Assembly (NCBI GenBank): GCA_021811505.1 | Contig: JAJZOM010000305.1 | Coordinates: forward strand, 1 to 5,944 | Reading direction: 5' to 3' | From: Thermoplasmata archaeon | GTDB taxonomy: Archaea > Thermoplasmatota > Thermoplasmata > Thermoplasmatales > Thermoplasmataceae | Length of the DNA: 5,944 nt | Part shown: positions 1-5,213 of the stretch, piece by piece | Layout: each line of letters begins with the position of its first letter | Numbering within the stretch: position 1 is the stretch's first letter | The notes under the pieces: generated by a model | Seen by the model: only the letters and a program-made list of their open reading frames with translations | Told to the model about the DNA's origin: nothing | The model's database searches: none | Made by a program: the position numbers and the translations under genes

Positions 1-143
1 CTCTAAAAGACTTCCTGAACTGGACAGTAGATCCTAACGGTGGAAGCAACGCAAAATATCTGGAACCATTGAATCTAGTGGCGCTGCCGAGCTCTGTAGT
101 CAATCAGATTACCACTCCCATGATAAATAAAATTCATGGGTAA
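1..143 (+). CDS. pstS: PstS, phosphate ABC transporter substrate-binding protein (C-terminal end only)
   Basis: This is the tail of a gene that begins upstream of the window. The frame starting at base 3 is open for 46 codons and stops at TAA 141-143. The encoded tail has a Tyr-Leu-Glu-Pro-Leu stretch, then ALPSSVVNQITTPMINKI, which resembles the usual end of PstS proteins: a Y-x-PLP-type segment followed by a short amphipathic helix. PstS is the extracytoplasmic phosphate-binding component that delivers phosphate to the PstC-PstA channel. In archaea it is normally anchored at the outer face of the membrane, but the N-terminus that would show this is missing here. The assignment rests on this tail plus its place 12 bp upstream of pstC. 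Because only the end is visible, family membership is inferred more from context than from motifs. Confidence 0.8.
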   Translation, partial: LKDFLNWTVDPNGGSNAKYLEPLNLVALPSSVVNQITTPMINKIHG

Positions 144-155
144 GCGGGTAAGTAC

Positions 156-1133
156 ATGGATACCAAAAACAAAATTTTTAATTCTTTAACCATGGTGATG
201 TCTTTCGTACCACTTTTCATACTCGTTTCCATATTTGTGTTTGTGCTTTATTATTCCTTCCCTGCCATTCAGTATATGGGAATAAGATTTTTTACCACTT
301 ATCTCTGGTATCCCGGAATTGAATCGCGGCCTCCTGTTCATGTGAACGGCGTGACAGCACCGTATGCCTCTTCATACGGCCTCATTCTGTTCCTGACTGG
401 AACCCTGGTAAGTTCCGCTCTGGCAATAATAATCGCGCTTCCACTGAGCTTTTTTTCATCCATTGCAGTTGAGCTGTATCTGCCTTCAAGGATGAAAAAG
501 GTCCTCATTTCCATCATAGAATTATTTGCAGGGATACCCAGCGTCGTATACGGGCTGTGGGGCATAATAGTACTTGAACCTGTGCTCTTCTATTACATAG
601 AGCCATGGATGAAGGACAACCTCTCCTCTGTTCCGGGATTTGCCGGGGAAATTTACAGTGGTGCCGGTATACTGGCCTCCGCAATAATTCTGGCAATAAT
701 GATAACTCCAATAATTGTGTCAGTAATGGTAAACAGCTTCGATACTGTACCAGTTGAGATAAAACAGGGAATAATTTCACTGGGAGCCACAAAATGGGAA
801 CTAGGGAAGTACCTCATAACAGGTTACTCAAGGATGTCGACTTACGGCGGAACACTGCTCGGGCTTGGCAGGGCACTTGGAGAAACCATGGCAGTTCTGA
901 TGGTCAGTGGAGCAGTGGTAAATGTCCTCCCATCCAGCTTTTATTCGGCCATAAATACCATGGCTGCCGCTGTGGCTTCCCTCCTGGACAGCGCCTTCTT
1001 CGACTCAACCGGCATGAGCATAGCAGCGCTAAGTGAACTTTCACTGGTGCTGATGATCATTTCCCTGACCGTAAACGTACTCGGAAGGCGGATAGCAGGA
1101 AGGGGTGCCCTGAGAGGTGTGGAACTTGATTAA
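156..1133 (+). CDS. pstC: PstC, phosphate ABC transporter permease
   Basis: One of the two membrane subunits that form the phosphate channel of the Pst importer. The 325-residue product has a first membrane helix at about residues 13-35, an outer loop of about 40 residues, then the permease core from about residue 75 with several more hydrophobic helices. Family signatures are visible: a G-T-L segment at 82-84, AGIPSVVYGLWG at 125-136, an EAA-type cytoplasmic loop (EIKQGIISLGATKWE, 201-215) that contacts the ATPase, and GLGRALGETMAV at 236-247, the hallmark of PstC/PstA permeases. Length is normal for the family. The ATG at 156 is the first start after the pstS stop, with a 12-bp gap, so the two genes are very likely co-transcribed. 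Its end overlaps the start of pstA. Confidence 0.95.
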   Translation: MDTKNKIFNSLTMVMSFVPLFILVSIFVFVLYYSFPAIQYMGIRFFTTYLWYPGIESRPPVHVNGVTAPYASSYGLILFLTGTLVSSALAIIIALPLSFFSSIAVELYLPSRMKKVLISIIELFAGIPSVVYGLWGIIVLEPVLFYYIEPWMKDNLSSVPGFAGEIYSGAGILASAIILAIMITPIIVSVMVNSFDTVPVEIKQGIISLGATKWELGKYLITGYSRMSTYGGTLLGLGRALGETMAVLMVSGAVVNVLPSSFYSAINTMAAAVASLLDSAFFDSTGMSIAALSELSLVLMIISLTVNVLGRRIAGRGALRGVELD

Positions 1134-1998
1134 TTTGAGGGATCACCATGAAAAAGAGATAAAGTGGAAGAACAGCACGTTGAGAAATGTGAAAAACCAA
1201 GGAGCGAAAATTGCTGGCTTTTTCGCACTACTTTTCATGCTTGCAGTCCTGGTGTCTATTTTCGGCTACATACTCCATGGAGGGGCGTACCACATAACGT
1301 TGAGAATGTTCACAACGTACGGAAACACCACAACAGGCGGTCTCCTGAATGCCATAATTGGAACATGGCTTCTCGTCGGAATGGGACTGCTTTTCTCTGT
1401 GCCTTCCGGGGTTCTCGGAGCCCTGTACAACGTCCAAAGTACATCCAGCACGAGAATAAGGTCTGTAACAAGGTTATTCACGGATATACTTACAAGCGTT
1501 CCCTCCATTGTCATCGGTCTTTTCGGATACCTGGTCCTTGTTATCAGATTCGATATGGGTTTCTCACTTCTTGCCGGCGGGATAGCTCTTGGTATAATGA
1601 TGCTGCCCTACGTCATGAGGATCTCGGAAATCTCCATGAAGAACGTTCCCCAGGAACAGGTGAATAACGCTTATGCACTGGGAGCGGACAGGATACAGGT
1701 TGCCTCCAGGATATACCTTCCCCAGGCCAGGGCAGGAATAATCTCAGGCATACTTCTTGCAATAGGCATAGCGGCAGGGGAGACTGCACAGTTGCTGTAT
1801 ACTGCCGGATGGAACAATGCTCTCCCTTCAGGTTTCATGAAGTCACAGGTCGCATACCTCACGTATGTGGTGTGGTATGGAATAAACCAGCCGTCATCTT
1901 ATGCTCACGAGCTTGCATTTGCTTCAGCGTTGATACTTATAATCATGGTTACAGTACTGATATCTATATCGAAATTCGTTGGCAGGAAAAGGGTGTGA
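1117..1998 (+). CDS. pstA: PstA, phosphate ABC transporter permease
   Basis: The second membrane subunit of the Pst phosphate importer. The 293-residue frame has a basic, polar N-terminus, a first membrane helix at about 32-53, and a permease core from about 74 onward. Signatures are SVPSIVIGLFGY (127-138), an EAA-type loop around NNAYALGADRIQVASRIYLP (183-202), and AAGETAQLLYTAG (219-231). There is no usable ATG before the first helix. GTG 1117 follows an AGGGGTG (1101-1107) and overlaps pstC by 17 bp. TTG 1126 follows GAGGTG (1114-1119) at 6 nt spacing and is an equally good start. TTG 1135 lies just beyond the pstC stop. Odd feature: the arginine normally seen in the ARAAGET motif of PstA is isoleucine here (I218), and the usual proline after GETA is glutamine (Q225). 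PstC keeps its arginine. The assignment itself is secure. Confidence 0.93.
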   Translation: MWNLINLRDHHEKEIKWKNSTLRNVKNQGAKIAGFFALLFMLAVLVSIFGYILHGGAYHITLRMFTTYGNTTTGGLLNAIIGTWLLVGMGLLFSVPSGVLGALYNVQSTSSTRIRSVTRLFTDILTSVPSIVIGLFGYLVLVIRFDMGFSLLAGGIALGIMMLPYVMRISEISMKNVPQEQVNNAYALGADRIQVASRIYLPQARAGIISGILLAIGIAAGETAQLLYTAGWNNALPSGFMKSQVAYLTYVVWYGINQPSSYAHELAFASALILIIMVTVLISISKFVGRKRV

Positions 1999-2015
1999 AT
2001 CAAGTGGAAACTATA

Positions 2016-2753
2016 ATGGAAATAAGCAAGCTTAGTGTCAGGGCGGGACAAAAAACAATACTTGATAACGTCGATATAAATATTTACAGGAACAGGGTCA
2101 ATACAATCGTTGGACCTTCCGGAGGTGGCAAGAGCACCTTCCTGAAATGTCTAAACCGTCTTGCGGAACTGGACAGGAATTATCGCGTTACAGGGGAGAT
2201 TTTCCTTGAGGGAAAAAATGTGAGGGAATATGGCGAGATTGAATTAAGGCGCAGGGTAGGAATGGTTTTTCAGAGACCGAATCCTTTTCCCATGTCTGTT
2301 TACGACAATGTTGCCTTCGGTCTACGTCTTCAGGGTAATGTCAAGAAGGATGAGATGGACATGATGGTCAGTTCCTCACTTCAGGAAGCAGGACTTTTCG
2401 ATGAAGTGAGCGACAACCTGAAGAGGCCGGCATCCACTCTTTCAGGAGGGCAGCAACAGAGACTCTGCATAGCAAGAGCACTGATACTCAGACCAGCTGT
2501 TCTTATGCTGGATGAGCCAACCAGTTCACTGGATCCGGTGGCAAAAGGGAAGATTGAAGAACTCATGCTGGAACTGAAGGAACGCTACACTGTGGTCCTG
2601 GTCACGCATGACATTGGACAGGCAAGGAAAGTATCTGATTACACATCACTGCTCTTCAACGGGAAGATAGTTGCAAGCGGCGAAGGCAAGGATTTCCTGG
2701 AAAGAACATCAGACGACACAATGAAGGCGTTTCTGGGCGATTTAACAGCTTGA
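2016..2753 (+). CDS. pstB: PstB, phosphate ABC transporter ATP-binding protein
   Basis: The ATPase that powers the PstC-PstA channel from the cytoplasmic side. Counting from ATG 2016 the protein has 245 residues. All motors of an ABC ATPase are present in order: Walker A GPSGGGKST (33-41), Q-loop FQRPNPFPMSVYDNVAFG (85-102; the NPFP-S-YDN run is diagnostic of PstB), signature LSGGQQQRLCIARAL (142-156), Walker B AVLMLDEP (161-168), D-loop SSLDP (170-174) and the switch histidine VTHD (H198). The frame is open back to 1809, but that part only shadows pstA. Plausible starts are GTG 1995, whose GTGA overlaps the pstA stop by 4 bp, GTG 2004, and ATG 2016. I chose the ATG because family similarity begins with MEISKLSV; the overlapping GTG would add 7 residues. 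It is the last gene of the operon: no phoU follows, and the next gene is convergent. Confidence 0.94.
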   Translation: MEISKLSVRAGQKTILDNVDINIYRNRVNTIVGPSGGGKSTFLKCLNRLAELDRNYRVTGEIFLEGKNVREYGEIELRRRVGMVFQRPNPFPMSVYDNVAFGLRLQGNVKKDEMDMMVSSSLQEAGLFDEVSDNLKRPASTLSGGQQQRLCIARALILRPAVLMLDEPTSSLDPVAKGKIEELMLELKERYTVVLVTHDIGQARKVSDYTSLLFNGKIVASGEGKDFLERTSDDTMKAFLGDLTA

Positions 2754-2776
2754 GCAGGGATGGACAGGATTATACT

Positions 2777-2794
2777 GGGAGGTTAACTCCCTCC
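2777..2794. terminator. Possible hairpin between the convergent pstB and regulator genes
   Basis: The 89-bp gap between the two convergent stops contains GGGAG (2777-2781), loop GTTAA, CTCCC (2787-2791). An alternative pairing is GGAGG (2778-2782) with CCTCC (2790-2794). The hairpin can form in RNA from either strand. It has only 5 bp of stem and no adjoining U-run; a TTTT occurs about 25 bases further on the + strand (2819-2822). Archaeal termination usually depends on U-runs rather than hairpins, so a terminator role is a weak inference. Confidence 0.25.
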
Positions 2795-2842
2795 ATGTCA
2801 CGCGTCACTGCCATAATATTTTCCGGGATCAGGTTTCTCCCG

Positions 2843-3664
2843 TTATCTTGAGCAGCATATTGGATTGTCAAAGTAAGCCTCTGCCATCTGCACCAGTATC
2901 CTGTCCCTGGTCAGTATAGCAGAAACGCTTTCATCGGAAGTGCTCCTCGAGACATTTAGAATACGCCCGTCGGCCACAATAAACCAAGTATCACTGCACT
3001 GTGGAGTAAGTGTATGAATGGCGAGAAGCTGGTCAGTTTCCTTCCTCTTCAGTTCTCCATAAGCCTCTTCAGGCAGGGCAATCTTTATCTCAGCTCCCCG
3101 CAATTTCGCTTCGAGGAGGGCTTCCCTGATTACGCTGAACAATTTACGATCTGGTAATATTGCAGTTATGTACTTTCTCGCCGACAATGCCATCTCTTTC
3201 ATCTTGGAGATTATGTTTCCCTCCCCCTTGACAACGTAGGCGATTTCTATCCCTTCTTCACCTCCCTGCTTTTGTTCCATTCTTGAATAAAGATCATGCA
3301 ACTTTGCCTCAACCAGGTCACACGTAGAAATGTCATTCTCAAAGCGTTCCTTCAGTCTATCCCTGACCTTTGATAGGAAGTATGGGGGGTTGGCTGTTCT
3401 GTACAGCTTCGGCACTCCGTACTGCACCTCGATCATATTCATTCTAGCCGCATTCTCCAGTAAGCTGTAAATTTTTGAATCCGGGATCCCGGTCACTTCA
3501 GATATTCGCGATGCCGGAATATTCGGTTCCACGAAGAGCGCAAGATAGACCTTTGTCTCATTGGAAGGCAGCCCTATTTCAATCATTCTTGGAAGGAGGT
3601 CTTCCAGTAAAGATGCATAGCTGACGGTATCATCGTCAACGTTTTTCCATGTGTTCCTACTCAT
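2843..3664 (-). CDS. TrmB-family transcriptional regulator, candidate regulator of arsM
   Basis: A 273-residue DNA-binding regulator. After a 26-residue N-terminal extension comes a winged helix-turn-helix (about 28-92) of TrmB type: IEIGLPSNETKVYLAL, then a recognition region VTGIPDSKIYSLLE, then a wing GVPKLYRTANPP. A charged, likely coiled-coil segment follows (about 96-132), then a PLD-like sensory domain (about 138-268) with the typical SARKYITAILP and AKLRGAEIKIALPEE stretches. TrmB proteins usually sense sugars, but this family is broad. This one has four cysteines (C115, C223, C270, C271), the last two in a C-terminal CCSR tail, and it is divergent from arsM with a shared promoter region. 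Control of arsM and self-regulation, perhaps by metalloid binding to thiols, is inference. ATG 3664 lies about 34 nt from the TATA element, which favours this start over Met27. Confidence 0.85.
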   Translation of the reverse strand: MSRNTWKNVDDDTVSYASLLEDLLPRMIEIGLPSNETKVYLALFVEPNIPASRISEVTGIPDSKIYSLLENAARMNMIEVQYGVPKLYRTANPPYFLSKVRDRLKERFENDISTCDLVEAKLHDLYSRMEQKQGGEEGIEIAYVVKGEGNIISKMKEMALSARKYITAILPDRKLFSVIREALLEAKLRGAEIKIALPEEAYGELKRKETDQLLAIHTLTPQCSDTWFIVADGRILNVSRSTSDESVSAILTRDRILVQMAEAYFDNPICCSR

Positions 3665-3666
3665 CT

Positions 3667-3672
3667 ACTACC
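3667..3672. promoter_or_regulatory. Candidate operator half-site ACTACC at the regulator transcription start
   Basis: ACTACC (3667-3672) is the inverted copy of GGTAGT (3722-3727) on the other side of the intergenic region. The midpoint of the pair, 3697, nearly coincides with the centre of the TATA element. Its predicted position is the transcription start of the regulator gene. A short 4-bp dyad, TACC-N6-GGTA, spans 3669-3682. The role as a repressor binding site is inferred from position and symmetry only. Confidence 0.3.
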
Positions 3673-3683
3673 AGTAAGGGTAA

Positions 3684-3708
3684 GAAAAAAATAATATATA
3701 TACTTTTT
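3684..3708. promoter_or_regulatory. Shared bidirectional TATA-type promoter for the regulator and arsM
   Basis: The 67 bp between the two divergent start codons contain one clear TATA element, TATATATA at 3695-3702, a palindrome. It is flanked by an A-run on the left (AAAAAAA, 3685-3691) and a T-run on the right (TTTTT, 3704-3708). Each strand therefore reads A-run then TATA, as in an archaeal BRE plus TATA box. The centre is about 34 nt from the ATG at 3664 and about 34 nt from the TTG at 3732. With the usual archaeal TATA-to-start distance of about 26 nt, both transcripts would have leaders of only some 7 nt. That is common in Thermoplasmata. Confidence 0.6.
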
Positions 3709-3727
3709 ACTAACTGAAATAGGTAGT
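3709..3727. promoter_or_regulatory. Candidate operator dyad at the arsM transcription start
   Basis: ACTAACT (3709-3715) and AGGTAGT (3721-3727) form an inverted repeat that matches at 6 of 7 positions, with a 5-base spacer. It covers the predicted arsM transcription start, directly upstream of the TTG start codon, where bound protein would block initiation. A regulator dimer is a natural ligand for such a dyad, and the divergently encoded TrmB-family protein is the obvious candidate. AGGTAG could instead act as a weak ribosome binding site. Confidence 0.35.
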
Positions 3728-3731
3728 TAAC

Positions 3732-4514
3732 TTGGAGAATGAATTAAAACAGAAAATTGTAAAAGAGTATTCCCGGCGTATATCCGGGAAGTCTGGGTGC
3801 TGTGACTCAGGGATCACTTCCAGCGAAAGCCCCATCTTCACGGCGTCGTGTTGTTCCGGAGATGATTCCTGCTGTTCAGGAAGTCTAGATTACGGAATAG
3901 AGGGGCTTGGTGAGGAATCAGGAAAACAGTCTTTCGGATGTGGCAATCCTGTTGGACTCTCCTCAATAGTTTCCGGTGACATCGTAGTTGATCTTGGATC
4001 AGGGGCTGGCCTTGACAGCCTTATGGCAGCCAATAGTGCAGGTGAATCCGGGAAGGTGGTAGGAATAGACCTCTCCGATGAAATGATCAGCAAAGCGCGG
4101 GAAAATGCGGAGAAACTCCAGCTTGGAAATAGAGTAATGTTCCTCAAGGGGGATATCGAGAACATTCCACTTGAAGACAACTTTGCCACCCTGGTTATAA
4201 GCAACTGCGTCCTGGCACTTTCGCCAAATAAGCAGAAGGTATTCGACGAGGTTTACAGAATATTGAAGCCCGGAGGCAGGTTCGTTATTTCCGACATCAT
4301 GAGCGAACAGAATATACCGAAGGAATTGGTTGAGAACACAGATCTTTATGTGAGCTGCGTGACAGGTGCTGCCCAGGTTGATCAATACTATTCCATGATT
4401 CGAAAATCAGGATTCAGCAGAGTGGAAGAAGTAGAGAGGCGCGAATACGGAACTCTCAGCCACAGTCAGGAAAAGATCAGGATGTTCAGCATTACTGTCA
4501 GAGGGTACAAATGA
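3732..4514 (+). CDS. arsM: Arsenite S-adenosylmethionine methyltransferase (ArsM)
   Basis: A cytoplasmic enzyme of 260 residues that transfers methyl groups from S-adenosylmethionine to trivalent arsenic, giving methylated arsenicals. The class I methyltransferase fold is visible: motif I VVDLGSGAGLDSL (85-97), VVGIDLS with the acidic ribose-binding Asp113, a D141 loop (KGDIENIPLED), and the post-motif LKPGGRFVISD (178-188). ArsM hallmarks are FGCGNP (C70), SNCVLALSP (C159) and SCVTGA (C209), matching the three conserved arsenic-coordinating cysteines of the family. The N-terminus has three vicinal pairs, C23-C24, C40-C41 and C47-C48, more than I expect. TTG 3732 is the only credible start: an in-frame TAG lies at 3720-3722 with only GTA, GTT and AAC between. 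It likely forms an operon with the small Cys-rich gene 61 bp downstream. Confidence 0.93.
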   Translation: MENELKQKIVKEYSRRISGKSGCCDSGITSSESPIFTASCCSGDDSCCSGSLDYGIEGLGEESGKQSFGCGNPVGLSSIVSGDIVVDLGSGAGLDSLMAANSAGESGKVVGIDLSDEMISKARENAEKLQLGNRVMFLKGDIENIPLEDNFATLVISNCVLALSPNKQKVFDEVYRILKPGGRFVISDIMSEQNIPKELVENTDLYVSCVTGAAQVDQYYSMIRKSGFSRVEEVERREYGTLSHSQEKIRMFSITVRGYK

Positions 4515-4564
4515 TATTCTTCCGCAAGTTGAAAATTTCGACTCGATTTGAAAGGGTCGATCAA

Positions 4565-4569
4565 GAGGT
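4565..4569 (+). promoter_or_regulatory. Ribosome binding site of the Cys-rich small gene
   Basis: GAGGT at 4565-4569 lies 6 nt before ATG 4576 and complements the CCUCC region of archaeal 16S rRNA. It fixes the start of the small gene and is the best argument that the gene is translated. An internal gene in an operon is expected to need such a site, whereas short-leader genes such as arsM often lack one. Confidence 0.6.
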
Positions 4570-4575
4570 AGAACT

Positions 4576-4845
4576 ATGAACTCCATATCCTTTGAACTGA
4601 TGAAAACCCTCAATGATGAAAAGCATGACATCCACAGGCGCGGACTCAAGGAATTTGTGATCTCCGAGTATGGAATTCATGATCGCCTGAACGCAATGGA
4701 ACTAATCGAATCTGCAAAAAGAGGTTACAGGAAACGCAGACGGATATTCAGCAAAAGAGTAACACGATCAATTCGGCCACATGACGACATGCTGTGTGAA
4801 ACTACTGTCTGTGCAAAGACTTGTGGAAATGCTTGTAGCTGTTGA
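4576..4845 (+). CDS. Small basic protein with a C-terminal cysteine cluster, family unknown
   Basis: I do not recognise this 89-residue protein. Residues 1-48 are mixed and probably helical (a stretch of the type LKEFVISEYGIHDRLNAMEL at 24-43), with no membrane segment or signal peptide. Residues 48-67 are strongly basic (GYRKRRRIFSKRVTR, 50-64). The last 16 residues carry five cysteines, spaced C74-x4-C79-x3-C83-x3-C87-x-C89, and there are none elsewhere. Such a tail suits a soft metal or arsenite thiolate site, or an Fe-S or zinc site. Support for a real gene: a GAGGT ribosome binding site at 6 nt, ATG start, same strand and 61 bp behind arsM, no competing gene. A role in arsenic sequestration or delivery to ArsM, or an RNA- or DNA-binding role via the basic patch, is inference from neighbourhood. 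Confidence 0.65.
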   Translation: MNSISFELMKTLNDEKHDIHRRGLKEFVISEYGIHDRLNAMELIESAKRGYRKRRRIFSKRVTRSIRPHDDMLCETTVCAKTCGNACSC

Positions 4846-4876
4846 GGTCGAATGTCAAGGCCACAACAAATATAAC

Positions 4877-4881
4877 TTTTT
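4877..4881 (+). terminator. Poly-T terminator candidate behind the arsM cassette
   Basis: A TTTTT run lies about 32 bp after the stop of the small Cys-rich gene, in an A/T-rich stretch without a stem upstream. U-rich tracts are the normal archaeal intrinsic termination signal. The same stretch is A-rich on the other strand, so it is not exclusive. Confidence 0.35.
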
Positions 4882-5090
4882 AAAAATTATTCCAAATAAT
4901 CAATAATATGACTTAACTGAACATCTGAACTTTCCAGTCATTCTTCATCGTTTCGATTGGTACAATCTGTGGAGATCTCACCTTGTTGATTGATTCTAAA
5001 CCAAATTTCCAAACACAATTTTGAAGGTCGCCCGGGTTGCTGATGCACTTAGCAATGATTGCGCCGGGATGGCTGCATCACCACACTTTT

Positions 5091-5094
5091 AAAA
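5091..5094 (-). terminator. Short T-run after tRNA-Gly
   Basis: Read on the - strand, the tRNA 3' end (A73) is followed by TTCC and then TTTT (5094 to 5091). A short T-run just behind a tRNA is the usual archaeal stop signal. Four T residues are weak, so this is a candidate only. Confidence 0.35.
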
Positions 5095-5098
5095 GGAA

Positions 5099-5173
5099 TG
5101 CAGGTGCCGGGATTTGGACCCGGGTTGAAAGCTTGGAAGGCTCTCGTGCTAGACCAGACTACACTACACCTGC
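5099..5173 (-). tRNA. tRNA-Gly (anticodon TCC)
   Basis: A complete cloverleaf reads on the - strand. The acceptor GCAGGTG pairs fully with CACCTGC over 7 bp. U8-A9 is followed by D-stem GTGT/GCAC (last pair T-G) with an 11-nt loop holding GG. The anticodon stem AGAGC/GCTTT (one G-T pair) carries loop CTTCCAA, anticodon TCC at 34-36, reading GGA/GGG and probably all GGN. The variable region is 4 nt (CAAC). The T-stem is CCGGG/CCCGG with loop TCCAAAT. C35, C36 and discriminator A73 (base 5099) fit archaeal glycine identity. CCA is not encoded and there is no intron. Odd: T-loop position 55 is C, where nearly all tRNAs have U (pseudouridine); G18-G19 are retained, so a G18-C55 contact is still possible. 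Confidence 0.93.
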
Positions 5174-5196
5174 TCTGTTTCCCCTTATTGCATGGG

Positions 5197-5210
5197 TATT
5201 AATCTATTTT
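5197..5210 (-). promoter_or_regulatory. Possible box A / TATA element for tRNA-Gly
   Basis: On the - strand the sequence AAAATAGATTAATA (5210 to 5197) is centred about 30 nt upstream of the mature tRNA 5' end, the usual distance for an archaeal box A. It is a weak TATA match. The tRNA could also be transcribed by read-through from the membrane-protein gene that ends 40 nt upstream on the same strand. Confidence 0.35.
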
Positions 5211-5213
5211 CCA

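Noticed and set aside
1164..1667. 167-codon + strand frame inside pstA
   Set aside because: It overlaps pstA entirely. The composition is rich in His, Arg and Cys without pattern, as expected of an out-of-frame reading.
1809..2015. Long N-terminal extension of PstB in the same open frame
   Set aside because: The extra 69 residues lie over pstA in another frame, have low-complexity shadow composition and no counterpart in PstB proteins. GTG 1995, GTG 2004 or ATG 2016 are better starts.
3999..4385. 128-codon open frame on the - strand inside arsM
   Set aside because: It is fully covered by arsM, which has complete family motifs. It has no ribosome binding site or recognisable domain, so it is a shadow frame.
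4538..4560. Inverted repeat TCGAC...GTCGA between arsM and the small gene
   Set aside because: Only 5 bp with a 13-nt loop and no U-run. It occurs easily by chance and does not convincingly separate the two genes into different transcripts.
4407..4649. 80-codon - strand frame over the arsM end and the small gene start
   Set aside because: It overlaps two better supported + strand genes and has no motif; the ribosome binding site at 4565-4569 serves the + strand gene.
4846..5098. CRISPR array, riboswitch or tandem repeats in the largest non-coding gap
   Set aside because: No repeated units or extended stems were seen on reading. Only A/T-rich stretches and the possible gene remnant are present.
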